NCBI RefSeq assembly: GCF_029873635.1
Contig: NC_080418.1
Span: forward strand, 10,120,062-10,184,061
Source: Malania oleifera
Lineage: Eukaryota > Streptophyta > Magnoliopsida > Santalales > Ximeniaceae
DNA length: 64,000 nt
Direction: 5' to 3'
How positions within the stretch are numbered: the first letter of the stretch is position 1; every line of letters begins with the position of its first letter. The position numbers and the translations under genes were made by a program. Under the pieces are notes generated by a model. The model saw only the letters and a list, made by a program, of their open reading frames with translations, was not told the DNA's origin and did not search any database. Below are positions 1 through 11,640 of this stretch, one piece after another.

Positions 1-1457
1 GTGTTGGTTGTATTCCGTTTCATTTCTCAAACTTCTGACTTGAGCTTGTAAGTCTTGTTTCTTCGTTTTAATGTATCATTTTACCTTACTCAAAGAAAAA
101 AAATATTCCCCAAATCAAAACACGATTTTATTAGTTTGACCTTGATAGAGTTGTGTTGCATTATGAGGTTGAAAGTTCATAGGTGCATATGACTTCGTTG
201 ATAATGTAATTACTGTTTGACTTTATATACTATACTCTCGAGTCTTAATCTTATACTATGCTCTGGGGGTTAAAAAACATTTTTTTGAGGTAAAAATATA
301 ATAATGATTTTCTTTCTTTCTTTTTTAAGAAATTGAAATGAATATATCAAATTTGAGGTTCTTGAATACATCATATACTAACTTTTTTAAGTTTCTAGAT
401 AAAGATAAAAGTCAACTTTTTAAAACTTGAAAAATTATATGTCAAACACATAACCAAATTTTGATTTTACAAAAGAAAATTTCAATAAAAAAGGAACTAA
501 GAACTAAAAATATTGAAAATTCAAATTGCAAGTCAACAAATTAGCCCTACTGAAAAAAATAAATAAAAGAAATATCAAATAACAATAATCTTGATATGCA
601 TCCAAAAGACTAAATCTAGTTTCAAACCCAAATAATTAGTGAATCAAATAATTTAACTTCTCAAATAAAAGGGCTTCAAATTAAAATTAGTTTTGACACA
701 AGCTTATATGCCACAAGCGCCAAACTTTGAGCCTACGCAAATAAGTTCACAAGTTTACTTAACAATTTGATATCATGAAAAAAATAAATTTTGTAAATTG
801 AATAATTAAATCATACCATAAATTCATCAATTACAACATAAAAATTGCAAATTTTGTGAATTGAATAATAAAATCATATCTTAAATTCATCAATTGCAAA
901 TTCAATCAAAAACCTAACATTAAATTACACATATTCTGCAACTGGAAATTTAAAATAACACCAATTTTCTAAAATTAAATCAAAATCCTAACTTAAAATT
1001 TTAGGATTCCCACATATGAAAATTTCTCAACTACGCTTCAAATCATCAAATGGATAGCAAAATATACAAATGGAAGCAAAATATACAAATGGAACTTCAA
1101 ACTTACAACAATTGCAAGACAAGATATAAGAAAAATGAGTAAGCTTTCAAATTTGAATGAAAATTAGAGTGGGAAGAAACAAAACCTCATTATTTTAATT
1201 ATATAACTAATATCCTAACTCTTAATGGTTACTAGCAACTCCAATGTTCACCATTAACTCAAATGTTCACTAACAACTCATATAAATAGGTGACAGGTGT
1301 CAAGAGGGAAAGTTGTTGAAGTAGCATGAGCATGACTACAAGTCTATTACTTTCGCGACTAGAATGCAAAATGAGGGAGCGAGGAGGAAGGAAGAAGGAA
1401 AAAAAAAACATAAGCAAACTCACTAGATCAAGTAATAAGATTACTTTAAAACTCACT

Positions 1458-1640
1458 AGTGTTAGGATTTGGGGATGAGTGCATGGGTTGGTTTGATATA
1501 CATGGATAAGTATCAACTTGAGCAAAAAGTTTAAACCTATTGGATTTTGAGTCCAGTTATGTATACAAGCACCCATCTTCAATTCTATTTACCAGTATAA
1601 GACAATCTCACAAGTGAAATTCTCAACAATCACTTTCTCA
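1458..1640 (-). repeat. LTR-like direct repeat, copy 1
   Basis: This begins with GTTAGGATTTGGGG and runs through recognisable blocks (tttgatatacat, aaaagttta, cctattg, ttcaattctattt, accagtataagaca). The same blocks recur in the same order about 409 bp later. The TGTTAGGATT-type edge resembles the 3' end of a minus-strand copia LTR. No internal coding sequence is attached, so the assignment is tentative. Confidence 0.4.
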
Positions 1641-1865
1641 CTTGTGAGTTTCAAACACCCCGATGAATGGAAGTCATTAATTAATCATCTTCATGTCATG
1701 TAACCAACTAGGAGTCACTACTAAAGCATTTGAAAGAGCATGAAATCATGCAAGTCTACTCATTAACAGGATCAGCATTCATAGAATCCACTGCTCCTCT
1801 TCTACAAGATCAACATCCACAGAAGCACATGCATGGAAACCCAAGCCATCAATTGTAATACCACT

Positions 1866-2035
1866 TGTTAGGATTTAGGGAGTCCATGAGTGGATTTGAT
1901 ATACATATAAATGAGCACTAACTTGATCCAAAAGTTTAACCCTATTGAGTCATAGACCTAACTATGTTATAAGCATTTATCTTTCATTCTATTTTACCAA
2001 TATAGGACAAACTTACAAATGGAATTCTTAAAAAC
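1866..2035 (-). repeat. LTR-like direct repeat, copy 2
   Basis: This is the second copy of the block at 1458, diverged but in the same order and orientation. Immediately to its left is 'taccact' followed by TGTTAGG. Read on the minus strand this looks like an LTR end (CCTAACA) followed by a decayed tRNA primer-binding site (TGGTA). It is probably an old copia LTR remnant. Confidence 0.4.
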
Positions 2036-3477
2036 CTAGACTATCTAGTTGGTTTGATCACCATGACATCTATGATTTGATTAAAATTCACTATATTATA
2101 TATCTAACAAGTTTTGGTTGCCACGTTATCAATTTATCACTCCACTAGTTCATGTACACTATGAAAACTCACAAGATGAGATAGCAAGATTTCTTTAAAA
2201 CTCGTTAAATCATCCAATAAATTTTGTGCACAATCAATTTGAAAAGAAAAAAAAAAAGTTTTACTTCAAATGATTTTTAAATAAATTACAATAAAATAAT
2301 ATTACTTTTTTTTTTATAAAAAATTCCATATAATATTTTATAAAATAAAATTGATATTGTTTTAAAATAAACAATTGATAAAATTAAATTTCATTCTATT
2401 CTTTTCCTACATTTGTTCGGGATAAAACATACACCTATCATTGAATTTAAACCATTAACTATTTTTCATAGAGTCAACTCTGTTTTCAGAGAGAGGGAGA
2501 GAGTATAAATCAATCAGCTAGCTCTAAAAGGGCTTTTGATCCTATAAAATGCATCAAAATATAAGTCAATTTCCATTGAAAAACCTCAATAGAAATAAAA
2601 TTTGAGAAGTGGCATTCTTAGAAAGGAAAAATTAAAGAAGTGATTTTGCTTTCAAATGCAAATAGGGAACTAGACTTGTCAAAAGCCAATTAGGCTGAAT
2701 AATTCATGACAAATTAGGCGGATCGTTGGGTGAAGAAATTACAATCCATGTTCGACTTAATTAAGTAGCAAATTTACGGCGGTTTAGATCAAATGATATG
2801 TGGTAGATGAAGAATAAATCATCATTTCCATCCCTAATATAGTTTTTTTTACCGTTCGATGAATAATTTATTTCATAACATAATGACTTAAATTGTTTTT
2901 AAAATTATAATTTGATAATTGTTAAACATTTAACAACCAATCACAAAATTATAAATTTTTAATTATATTTTAGATAATGAATTTAGAGGTTTTTATTTTG
3001 ATCATAAGAATATTGAATAATTAGGCTTGAGTTTAAATGTGAGCATAAGGTAGATTCAAGCCACATTCAATAGTACAAAGAGTTATGAGTGCGGGATCAT
3101 ACCTTGGCCAATAGTGCTTACGCTAGTTGGATTAATGTCTGATAAGCATAAACATAAGAGATTATCAATATATATAGACATTAATTGTTAATAAATCAGT
3201 GGACATCCATTGAATAAAATCTAAATTTGCCAATTAACTTATTTAGAGGTGAATAAAAAAAATGTTTAAACCATATTCAACTTGTTTAATATGCGAATTG
3301 ATTATAAGTCGATTTAAAGGGGTTGAATTTGATTTGGATTAGTGAATTTTTATTCGTTTTGCCAAGTTTATAAGGAACAATGCTAAATAGCTCCCTTGGA
3401 CATGTTCATCCAAAGACACATCCCAAAAGTTGGTTCAAGCATATTCTGAACTTATTACAATCTCCTAGCAAGTAAAA

Positions 3478-4335
3478 TTAATTTCTCATTCTCACAAACA
3501 ATAAGAAAGTCATCAGAAATCGTAGCAGCTCTGCCTTTATCTTCATCTTTCTTGTCATCTTTTTCTTTTCTTTGCTCTTTCTTCCACTTTCAACAATATT
3601 TCTGTATATGACCTTTCTTACCACAAACAAAGCATTCAATGTTCTTCTTTCAGCGGGACTTACTTCTGGATTTTTCAGGACCTCTCCTTTTGCTCGCCCC
3701 CCTCCCCATTTTTGTGACAAAGGCTTCTAACCGAGAAGATAAAGAACCTACAATTTTTCTCTTTGTATCTTCATCCAACTAATTACTTTTTTACCAAACT
3801 CATAGATACAACTCTTTCAGGGGCTGAGTTTGTGATGGAGACTCTAAAAGTCTCCCAATTTTCTAGTAAAGAACCAAGAAGCCATAAAGTCTACACCTCA
3901 TTATGAAAAGAAGTTTTCATAAATACTAACTGATTTATAATTCCTCACATTTCATTCAAATGATCAACAATAGGTATATCATCCCTACATGAATTTCAAA
4001 TTCATAAGTTTTTTTTATCGTATACAATTTATTTCCCCCCTCCCAAAACATTTTTCTAGCATAAAGCTCAACTAAATTTATTCAAAGTGAGCATACATCA
4101 ATTTCATCAGTCACATGATTATGGACATTATCATCAACAGGTATAACCACATACTTGCTTATTTAACAATTTCCAACCATCATCAATTCTATCAATGGGT
4201 TTGGTTGACTAACTAAGAATAGGAGTATGATAACTTTTGCAATAAAGTAGATTATCCATTTTTTCCTTTCTGGATGTGATAATTACTCACTCAAACAAAT
4301 CATTCTATTAGTGTTCACCTCCATGGCCCTACAAA
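3478..4335 (-). pseudogene. Decayed copia gag
   Basis: The minus-strand translation contains scattered gag similarity. Near the middle is a stretch reading like the UBN2/gag helix region (LVELYARKMF). Towards the 3' end is a zinc-knuckle remnant of the C-x2-C-x4-H-x4-C type (CFVCGKKGH-like), followed by a Lys/Glu-rich tail. The pieces lie in different frames separated by stop codons and frameshifts. Gag would package element RNA in cytoplasmic particles; this copy cannot. The family is assigned from the knuckle and from the adjacent PBS and LTR. Confidence 0.55.
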
Positions 4336-4344
4336 GAAACTAAA

Positions 4345-4355
4345 CTCTGATACCA
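4345..4355 (-). promoter_or_regulatory. tRNA-iMet primer-binding site
   Basis: The minus strand reads TGGTATCAGAG, the usual plant copia primer-binding site complementary to initiator methionine tRNA. It sits 5 nt inside the predicted LTR edge at 4361, the normal spacing. Confidence 0.75.
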
Positions 4356-4360
4356 TTATT

Positions 4361-5280
4361 TGGGGAAGAGGGGGTTATGGATGTGATGTCCAAATGTGAT
4401 GGATCAAAAAATAAACTTTCCCTTAGTCCAATCAACACTAAATAAAATAATTAATTATTCAAAAATAAAAATACATAACCAAACACACAACCAAATGCAC
4501 AATCACAAAAAGAGTACAAAGATTTATGTGAAAAACCCTTCAGTATGAAGGAAAAAATCACGGGACCAAAGTGCACTTCCAATCTTCCACTATGTCAAAA
4601 TAGTAGGTTATAATAGATTTTTCCTCATTAAAACTAGAGGCATACATCAACAACAATCATCAAGAATCACAAATTCTTGACATAGAAAAGTAATATGAGC
4701 CATCACCATCAAGGTAGAATCAAACTTAAAATAGAGAATGTTATCCAAACCATGAAACCAAAAGCTACAAAGCTTCAAATGACAATCAGATCAACCAGAA
4801 TGAAGAAGGATGAGTCACAAACAACTTGTCAATATTTCAAATTAATTGGATGAGAATCAAGATCCGATCGTCAAGATCAAACTGATTGCACATGCACCTT
4901 CAATCTTAAAATTTCAGCAAACTATTTTCTTGGCCGACCCCAAGGATACACGAAGCTTCCTCTCTTCCAGCAATAGCTTCCTGAATTATGTGTTTTTGCT
5001 GCCCCAAAGATGACCCGCTATCTTCCAAAGAAAGTCACAACTAACTAATTAATGAACCACTTCATTACAAGCCAACAAATGGGATACCACTAAGTACAAA
5101 GGTCTTCATTTCTACTTAGACATGGATTCCACTTGGGCATTAACCAAGACTTCCAAGAGGATCATTTTATACATGTAAGTCATCCTCCACATAGGAGGGA
5201 AACCCAACACCCAATTAGTATTTGAAAAAAAAAAACAGGGCGATAAAAAGGGCCAATTCAACCACCTTCTTAACCTAACA
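4361..5280 (-). repeat. Copia 5' LTR, minus strand
   Basis: The edges read TG (4361) and CA (5280) on the plus strand. The minus-strand LTR starts TGTTAGG and ends CCCCA directly before the primer-binding site. The interior has the 'gtgaaaaaccc...' style found in copia LTRs. No partner LTR is present, so the right edge rests on the terminal dinucleotide only. Confidence 0.6.
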
Positions 5281-5362
5281 AAGTCTAACCATGACGAAAA
5301 TCATCACTACCTTACGCCCAAAAGAGAAGAAAAAAAAATTGAGAGAGGATATGTCGGAGCTG

Positions 5363-6070
5363 CTAGTCTTTTGCTGGGTAAAAGCCATTCACAAACATCC
5401 CACCATCGACACAAGTAATCTGACCAGTGATGTATCAGGGATGACAAAGGAATGCCAGCAAGGATGAGACCTCCTTTGGTTGTCCAAGCCTCCGAAGAGG
5501 GCTTTGTGCAACTACCTCATCCAGATATTCTTTGTTGCTGAGCACCTCAAAAAATCAAGATAAAAAACAAATAAGAATCATGCAGTTCCTTGATCATGTC
5601 GTATGCTTAAACCAATAATCAAAATAAGAATCAAATTTTTAAAGGAAATTACTCGCTCCACAGTTGAGGTTTTGATGTACTATGGAGCAACAGCATTACT
5701 CCTGATATTTTCTTTGGCCCATTCACAGGCCAAATTTTGAGTAAGTTGATTAATTGCTCCTGGAAAGAAATCAGGACATTTAAACGTCAGGACCCTTCAA
5801 GCCCACAAATTGTAAACATTTGCAATGAACAACAAAATTGCTGATATAAATAACCTTTAGTTGCTCTATGAACAGACAAAGACTTCGATGACATGAAGCC
5901 AGAGACAGAGGGGGTGAAACAACACTTCCCATACCTGATGCTTTCAGTAGAGGACATGCAAGTTGGCACATATGGAAAGCAGATTCAAAATTGGTCAACA
6001 TGAGAGTAGAAACTTCTTCAGCCATGAACTCTACCACTGGATTCCATATATTTGTCCCAACATTGTTTAT
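5363..6070 (-). pseudogene. Tropinone-reductase-like SDR pseudogene, 5'-truncated
   Basis: Three exons can be traced. Exon at 6070-5855 encodes the INNVGTN motif of classical short-chain dehydrogenases, then a segment ending SVSGF...ATKG. Exon at 5759-5653 reads [14 protein letters not shown] and continues to YIKTS. The last exon, 5545-5363, reads LSNKEYLDEV through CVDGG to a terminal TAG. Both introns (5854-5760 and 5652-5546) keep GT-AG ends, so this is a decayed ordinary gene copy rather than a processed one. Lesions are a one-base frameshift near 5925, a Trp-to-stop change in the 'P-W-Y-I-K-T-S' region, and a second stop before the YITGQ motif. The Rossmann-fold N-terminus with the TGxxxGxG motif was not found upstream. 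Intact relatives are NADPH-dependent oxidoreductases. The substrate cannot be told. Confidence 0.85.
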
Positions 6071-6408
6071 CTGCATATCCAAACAAAAATGACAGCACTC
6101 TCATTCAGTTAACAGGAAAAGCAATTCTAAGGCAACAATGGAATTTAACTGAGTTTAACAGGCTTGGTGATGTAATTACTAATTAGTTAACATTTCTTTA
6201 GCAAGGATGACTTTTATCTCCAATTAAATAAAAATGATAAATTTCAACTACGTGCATCGAGAAACTACTGTTAAAATAAGCTGACTTGATGTGTCAAAAA
6301 ATTCCTCCAATGAATATACAAATGAAAAATGATTAGCCACGAGAAACAAATCATAAACTAAACAAAGAAATTTTTTATCCTGTCATTAAAAAAACAAAAA
6401 AATTGGAT

Positions 6409-6560
6409 ACAATGTTCTACCCTTTGTCCACATAAGCTTAAATTTTAGAAATCTGTGGCTAGGACCTTGGAAGAGTCCCATCAGCACAACCTAGCAGCAA
6501 GAAAAACAAACATTTCACTGTTATAGCTACTTGCACTAGAGGGGTGCTGTTGGGTCTCCC
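6409..6560. repeat. Inverted repeat, left arm
   Basis: About 150 bp whose reverse complement reappears at 9453-9597 with many identical blocks (for example gagtcccatcagcacaacc and agcagcaagaaa). It could be two oppositely oriented copies of one dispersed repeat or the ends of a 3.2-kb unit. Confidence 0.75.
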
Positions 6561-6751
6561 ACAAAAATAAAATATAGCAAATATGATTATAGTAGTCCCT
6601 AATGATTTTACCATTGCAAGGCTGTCTAGAATAATCAAAATGAGCTGTTTTACAATGAGAAGTAGGAACCGTCAACTACAAGGAAACCCATACTTTCAAC
6701 AGTTGTAATGTAATGAAAATAGGTGGGCAGGCCTGCTCTCTGGTTAGTCCC

Positions 6752-6995
6752 TATCCATTTATTTCAATATACTTTACCAAGGTGCAACACGTCAAATTAA
6801 ACAAAATCCTACAGATATAGCGGCGCCTGTGGAATACAAAGGCAACTTTAATTTAAATGCTCATAAAGGATCAGTGATTTCATAATTCTTTGACTCTGTT
6901 AAAAAGAGTATCTACAGATACTCCCTGAATTCTGCAGTACAACATATTCTGAACTTTATCCCAGTATGTTGAAGAAATCATCATCATATAAAATT
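6752..6995. repeat. Dispersed repeat, copy 1 (partner at 17585)
   Basis: Blocks such as ccatttatttcaatatac, gtggaatacaa and cagtatgttgaagaaat recur diverged but in order at about 17585-17845. No coding sense was recognised. A second shared block at 8345/19315 keeps the same order, which suggests one larger repeat family or a segmental duplication. Confidence 0.6.
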
Positions 6996-7112
6996 TATAA
7001 AAGGGGTGTCCCCAGGCCCAGGGTAGGGGATGTTCCTCACAGTCTATGCAGCCTTACTCCCAGCTTTTCAAACAAAAAGGTTGTTTCCTCGGACTTAAAA
7101 CCATGACCAACC
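6990..7112 (-). mobile_element. Au-type SINE fragment
   Basis: The minus strand reads like the body and 3' end of plant tRNA-derived Au SINEs: a box-B-like segment (GGTTTTAAGTCC), then GAAACAACC, TAAGGCTGCATA, a C-rich 'cctaccctgggcctggg' stretch and a short T-rich end. The 5' part with box A is missing or has been replaced by the adjoining hAT-like element. It would have been transcribed by RNA polymerase III and mobilised by LINE machinery; this copy looks truncated. Confidence 0.65.
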
Positions 7113-7116
7113 GGTA

Positions 7117-7982
7117 GAGCTGTACATTTGGTTGGTTAGGTAGGTTTGGGGCAAAATTTAGAGAACCAAAGTTTTTTGGCTTTGTAATATGAAAAATCAA
7201 GCTGAACCGGACCGAACTGAAGGACATTGAAAGCCAACCACAGAACTTGTCAGTTCAGTGGCGATGAAACCGAAAACCGACAGATTTCAGATGATCTACA
7301 TGAAGATCACCTGCATAAACTTGCAGACCGCCAAATTTCAGACCATCCCCTTTTAACTGCATACCCAACTTCCAATGCATGGTAATTAAAATGAAGATTC
7401 AAATCATTAAATTAGAACAGTTTAATAGATTCTAACTTCAGCCCTTAACCTTTCAAGAACCACTGCAACAACATCAGCTATTTGAGATGCTAACGTCAAG
7501 GCGGTGAAGCTCAAGGTGTTATGGCGAGACTGTAGGATTTGAGGAAGGAAGAGGGCTGTCGGGATCGGACTGAGACTCTGAGGCTCCAGATGAGGGTCAA
7601 GCCATTGAGCAGACAAAATGAAGAAGGAAAAGAGCACCAAATCTGAGAGGAATTTACTAGCTGAAGATTGAGGAAGAAAAATGGTGATTCGAGGAGCCCC
7701 AAATCTGAGATGAACAGAGGAGGGCTAAGCCCCAAGTCTGAAACAAAAGAGAAGTTCAAAAACCGAACCAAGTAGTTGAACATAGGCAGGGCATGTAAGC
7801 ATATTCCATTTTTTACAGCTTTTTTTTACAAAAAAAGTTTTGGTCTTTGGTTCAGTTGGTTTCCAGACTGTCAAAGCCCCATTGTTCGGTTTCAAAAATC
7901 TAAACTGAATGGAACTGTTTTAACCGAAATAGTTCAGTTTGGTTGGTTATGTTCATTTAAATCAAACTTTGCACAATCCTAT
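7117..7982. mobile_element. hAT-like non-autonomous element (tentative)
   Basis: The ends are imperfectly inverted: TAGAGCTGTACA at the left, and on the reverse complement of the right end TAGGATTGTGCA. Subterminal sequence is rich in 'aaccaacc', 'accgaac' and 'ggttcag' motifs facing inward, as in several plant hAT MITEs. No convincing 8-bp target-site duplication is visible, and no transposase is encoded. Confidence 0.4.
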
Positions 7983-8344
7983 CAAACAGTTATAAAGGAG
8001 CAACCTTACCATTGATCCAAGATTTACCAACTCATCAAATCCAATTTATGTGAAAATAAAATGAAAACTAAATTAATAATCTACTGTGGGTCTTTACATT
8101 GGCATGGGAAGATATTTGACAATGTTAATCCACCTTTATAAGTCGTCCTAATGTCCCATAAATAATACCAACAATACTCAATTAAAAACTTTATTTTTTT
8201 ATTCATTCACTGTCTAACAGGTAGCTGTCCTCTAATAAATTAATTATCAAGCTGCCAATGATTTCATTGGTGTGATTTCCGTAAAAAAATCCTTTCTTCT
8301 CTTTAGGTTGCACTTATTTATGAAGTTCTCTTCGCTTATTGGGG

Positions 8345-8600
8345 GAAAAAAAAAATCCCATCCATAAGTTCAAGCATACCCTTCAAAGCAATTTGTTCCT
8401 TCATTTAGCCTTCTAACTCAATTTGCTCCCGCCTCCCATAGAGTTTCCCTCCGATTTTTTAGAAGGCTTGAGCTTCTGGGGATGTTTTGAGCCTTTTGTT
8501 GTATCACTTATTTCTTCTGCACTCCCTATCGGTTGCATGCTCTTGCATTTCCCTTTTGGTACTTCAATAAGGATTTTTACTTTCTTTAAATAAATTTTTT
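8345..8600. repeat. Dispersed repeat, copy 1 (partner at 19315)
   Basis: Shared blocks with 19315-19550 include cataagttca, aagcaatttgttcct, ctccatagag-like, cttgagctt and ggagccttg-like segments. A 64-codon antisense frame in this copy (8607-8413) is not preserved in the other, so coding is unlikely. Confidence 0.6.
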
Positions 8601-8940
8601 TAAACAAAAAGTTTCACCTAATAACACAACCCACCAACTTATTTGAGAATGCAATACCCTTGCAAATCAATTTGATTCATGTGATTTGTGTTAATTCCAC
8701 ACTAAATCAATTTGAATCACGTTAGCAAATGCTGCGAATGTAAAAGCAAATGAATTATTGCCATCGATCCACCTCATGAATCTAATGAATCAACATGACT
8801 CCATTAATTCACATGATTCTAGACCTATCATATCTTGACATACCCAATTTGCTTATAACCTCAAACATAGCATTTCTTTTTCTATATCTTTTATTTTTAC
8901 ATGTTTGCCTCCCATTCCTAGTCTATGTCAGTCTTGTGAT

Positions 8941-8980
8941 TAAAAAAAAAATTAAGAAGAAGAAGAAGAAGAAGAAGAAA
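8941..8980. repeat. (AAG)n microsatellite
   Basis: An A-run is followed by about eight AAG units. Simple repeat. Confidence 0.9.
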
Positions 8981-9452
8981 ACCATTATAATGTTCTAACA
9001 TTTAAAAAAAGGGGCAGAACACTCATCAACTAAAATAATACTCATGTTTCACTTTGTTGTCAAGATTCAAAAGTTGGTTTTGTATCAGTTTGTTCAATTA
9101 TTGTTAATTTTTAAGTTAATTATTTTTTTCCTTTTTAATTGAGAATATGCATGAAATATTTTTTTAATTGTTGAGAGTTCAGCTTATCATTATTTTTTCT
9201 TCATTCCTTCACGTTACAGTATAAAGTTCATTTTTTATTGTTTCCCCTATTTTTCATTTGTTTAGGGAAAGCATATACATGAAATATGATTTTTTTTTCT
9301 ATTGTCAAAGTTTAAACATAATCTATTATTTTTCTAGTTGGTCATATATCAATATATGCATGTCACTTCGAATTGATTGTGAAAGTTTGAACCAATCTTA
9401 TTATTCAATTTGGTAAAATCTTTTTCTTAGATCTGCTACATTTTATTTTCGT

Positions 9453-9597
9453 GTGAGACCCAACACCACGCCTGTAGTGTAAGTAGCTTTAACAATGAAA
9501 TGTTGTCTTTCTTGCTGCTAGGTTGTGCTGATGGGACTCTTCTAAGGTGCTAGCTGCTGATTCCTAAAATTTAAGCTCATCTGCAATAAGGGTAAAA
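9453..9597. repeat. Inverted repeat, right arm
   Basis: Reverse-complement partner of 6409-6560. It includes the conserved blocks tgctgctaggttgtgctga and gggactctt. See the left arm for interpretation. Confidence 0.75.
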
Positions 9598-9826
9598 TAT
9601 TGACAAACCTGGATTTTGGGCGGAAAACAGATCTGGATTCTTTTCCAAATATAGAGTTCCCTCTAAATCTTCCAATGGAGTTGAAGACTACAAGGAAGGA
9701 GCACCAATAAAATCTGGATAATCCGATCCACAACTAAGTTGTTCATGAACCTCATCTATGAGTAGCCCTTTGCCACTATCAAAATCACTAACCAGATCAC
9801 CCTCCTTGTCTGGTACTGTTAGCCCA

Positions 9827-9912
9827 CTAAGTTTCAGATTGATTTTGATGATAACAAAATAAAAAGGAAGAAATTGTTAGCCTACTAGGTTTCATATTGA
9901 TTTTGACGATGG
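9827..9912. repeat. Short tandem duplication, ~50 bp unit
   Basis: Two adjacent copies of 'gttagcc(c/t)actaagtttc' continuing into 'attgattttga(t/c)gat'. The unit resembles LTR-edge sequence of SIRE-type elements, but no element could be delimited. Confidence 0.55.
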
Positions 9913-10349
9913 TAAAAATAATAAGAATTAGTGCATGTGTTATATAAATTTGTATTCCATGAATTATTATGTAATAGCTATTTTGTGCATATGTTGTATG
10001 AATTTGTGTCCATAAATCATTATGTAATAGTTATTTTCTTTTATGTTTATATATGGAAATCATTTTATCTTAAGAAAAAAAATCAGACTACAATTCTGTA
10101 CTATTTGTGAATCTAAATTCAATATTTTATTCCATGTGAGTCCAAAAATTATAATATTATTTCATATAAAACTAGACTCATCATTCTCTTCAAAAAGATT
10201 TTATATATGTAGACGTTTTGGAGCTATAAAGTAGGATTAACAATTAAAACAATATGGTCATTCTGCACAGCCATAAAGTTAGAATCAGAAACGAGTACAT
10301 TGCAATAAATTAGACATCTTACTGTAGAAACTAAGAAAATTTTTTATTC

Positions 10350-11000
10350 TTTTTTATATGAAAGTAGACATTATGAGGCTTCCAAAATGATATGGAAAAA
10401 TTAATTTGAATAAATATTCTATTTGTTATAAATTTTAAAAATAATCCAACAGATTCTGACCTCTGACATAAAAGCAGCTTAACATATATGTAATATTTGA
10501 ATTTTATCTCTTTAAAAGCTATTCCAACTGGCATGATTCTTCTTTTATATGAAAGTAGACGTTATGGGCTTTCCAGAATGATATGACATACTTAATTTGA
10601 ATAAATATTATATTTGTTATACATTTTACAAATCAGCCAACAAATTCTGACCTCTGTCATAAAAACAGCTCAACATATATAGTATTTGAATTTTATCTCT
10701 TCAACAGCTACTCCAACTAGCATGACTCTTTTTTTCATTTGAAAGTAAACGTTATGGACTTTCCAGAATGATATGGAAACTTAATTTGAATAAATATTTT
10801 ATTTGTTATATATTTTACAAATCAGTCAATAGATTCACACCTCTGTCATAAAAGTAGCTCAACATTTTTGTAGTGTTTGAATTTTATCACTTCAACAGCT
10901 ACTTCAATTGGCGTGATTCTTTTTTTATTGGAAACTAGACTCGTTGATAAGTCAATATCAATTCTTATAGAAATTTTATTTGGTAATTGCATTACCATTT
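10350..11000. repeat. Tandem repeat, ~190 bp period, three full copies plus a partial
   Basis: The marker gaaagtagac occurs at 10360, 10551 and 10741 (as gaaagtaaac) and again as gaaactagac at 10931, giving periods of 191, 190 and 190 bp. Each unit contains aatttgaataaatatt, gacctctg(a/t)cataaaa and a 'ccaactggcatgattct'-like end. The last unit decays after about 10950. No coding sense; satellite-like. Confidence 0.85.
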
Positions 11001-11204
11001 CTGATTTTATAAAATATATCATCCGTCTTGAAATCAGATTTATTGTCATATCATTGTTTGTTCAACTCCAACTTTAATCACATGGGGCCAAAATTATGGA
11101 CTACTTCGAGTGGCTTTGGGCCTAATATCTAACAGGAGAAACATGAAAAGCTTAAGGACTGTATTGGGCATACCCCAAAGAAAATAAATTAGTTGGAATG
11201 GGTA

Positions 11205-11626
11205 TGTTGACCCACCCATGTGGGTGCATTTATTGTTACTCAGGAAGGCACAGCTTGTGGAGCATGTGCAGCCTTGAGTATGCATTCCGTTTTTAACCCT
11301 GCTCCATCTCAATGTTCCTCTCTCATATATTTATACGTGCACTGCTTTGTAAAGAATTGAAAAAGAGTATGTGAGAAAAATATGCAGAGTGCAGAAGAAC
11401 AGAGAGGTATGTGTGAGAGGCAGAGAGGTTAGTACTGAGAGTTGAGTTGAGAGCTGTGTTACTCCTCCTCTCTTGCATCTCTCCTATTGATCATATAGTG
11501 AGATTTCTTCTCTCCCGTGGACGTAAGCCGAGATTGGCCGAACCACGTAATATGTTTTGTATTGTGTGTGTTTGTGTGCTGGTGTCTTTGTTTGCTAGAT
11601 TCAAGCTTTTTTATTTTTTCCTAACA
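11205..11626 (+). repeat. 5' LTR of the Tork-like copia
   Basis: Starts TGTTGACCC and ends CCTAACA, 422 bp. Its partner is 16346-16768. Many scattered substitutions separate the two, so the insertion is not recent. 'atatatttatacgtgc' is a possible TATA region. Confidence 0.93.
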
Positions 11627-11628
11627 AC

Positions 11629-11640
11629 TGGTATCAGAGC
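11629..11640 (+). promoter_or_regulatory. Primer-binding site (tRNA-iMet)
   Basis: TGGTATCAGAGC, two bases after the 5' LTR. It is the standard copia PBS. Confidence 0.9.

Larger units (their letters stand above)
1..3399. other. AT-rich intergenic DNA without a recognisable gene
   Basis: I see no coding region with family resemblance on either strand. Open frames here are short and AT-driven. The stretch holds two related LTR-like direct repeats near 1458 and 1867, listed separately, and otherwise only simple AT-rich sequence. Confidence 0.6.
3400..5280 (-). mobile_element. 5' end of a Ty1/copia retrotransposon (LTR, PBS, gag remnant)
   Basis: Read on the minus strand the order is LTR (5280 to 4361), an initiator-Met-type primer-binding site (4355-4345), then a decayed gag down to about 3400. 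Protease, integrase and reverse transcriptase are absent, so this is a truncated 5' portion. There is no second LTR in the window and therefore no target-site duplication to test. Confidence 0.7.

Noticed and set aside
7422-7783. Antisense frames of 72 and 90 codons
   Set aside because: They sit inside a non-autonomous hAT-like element and show no transposase or other domain.
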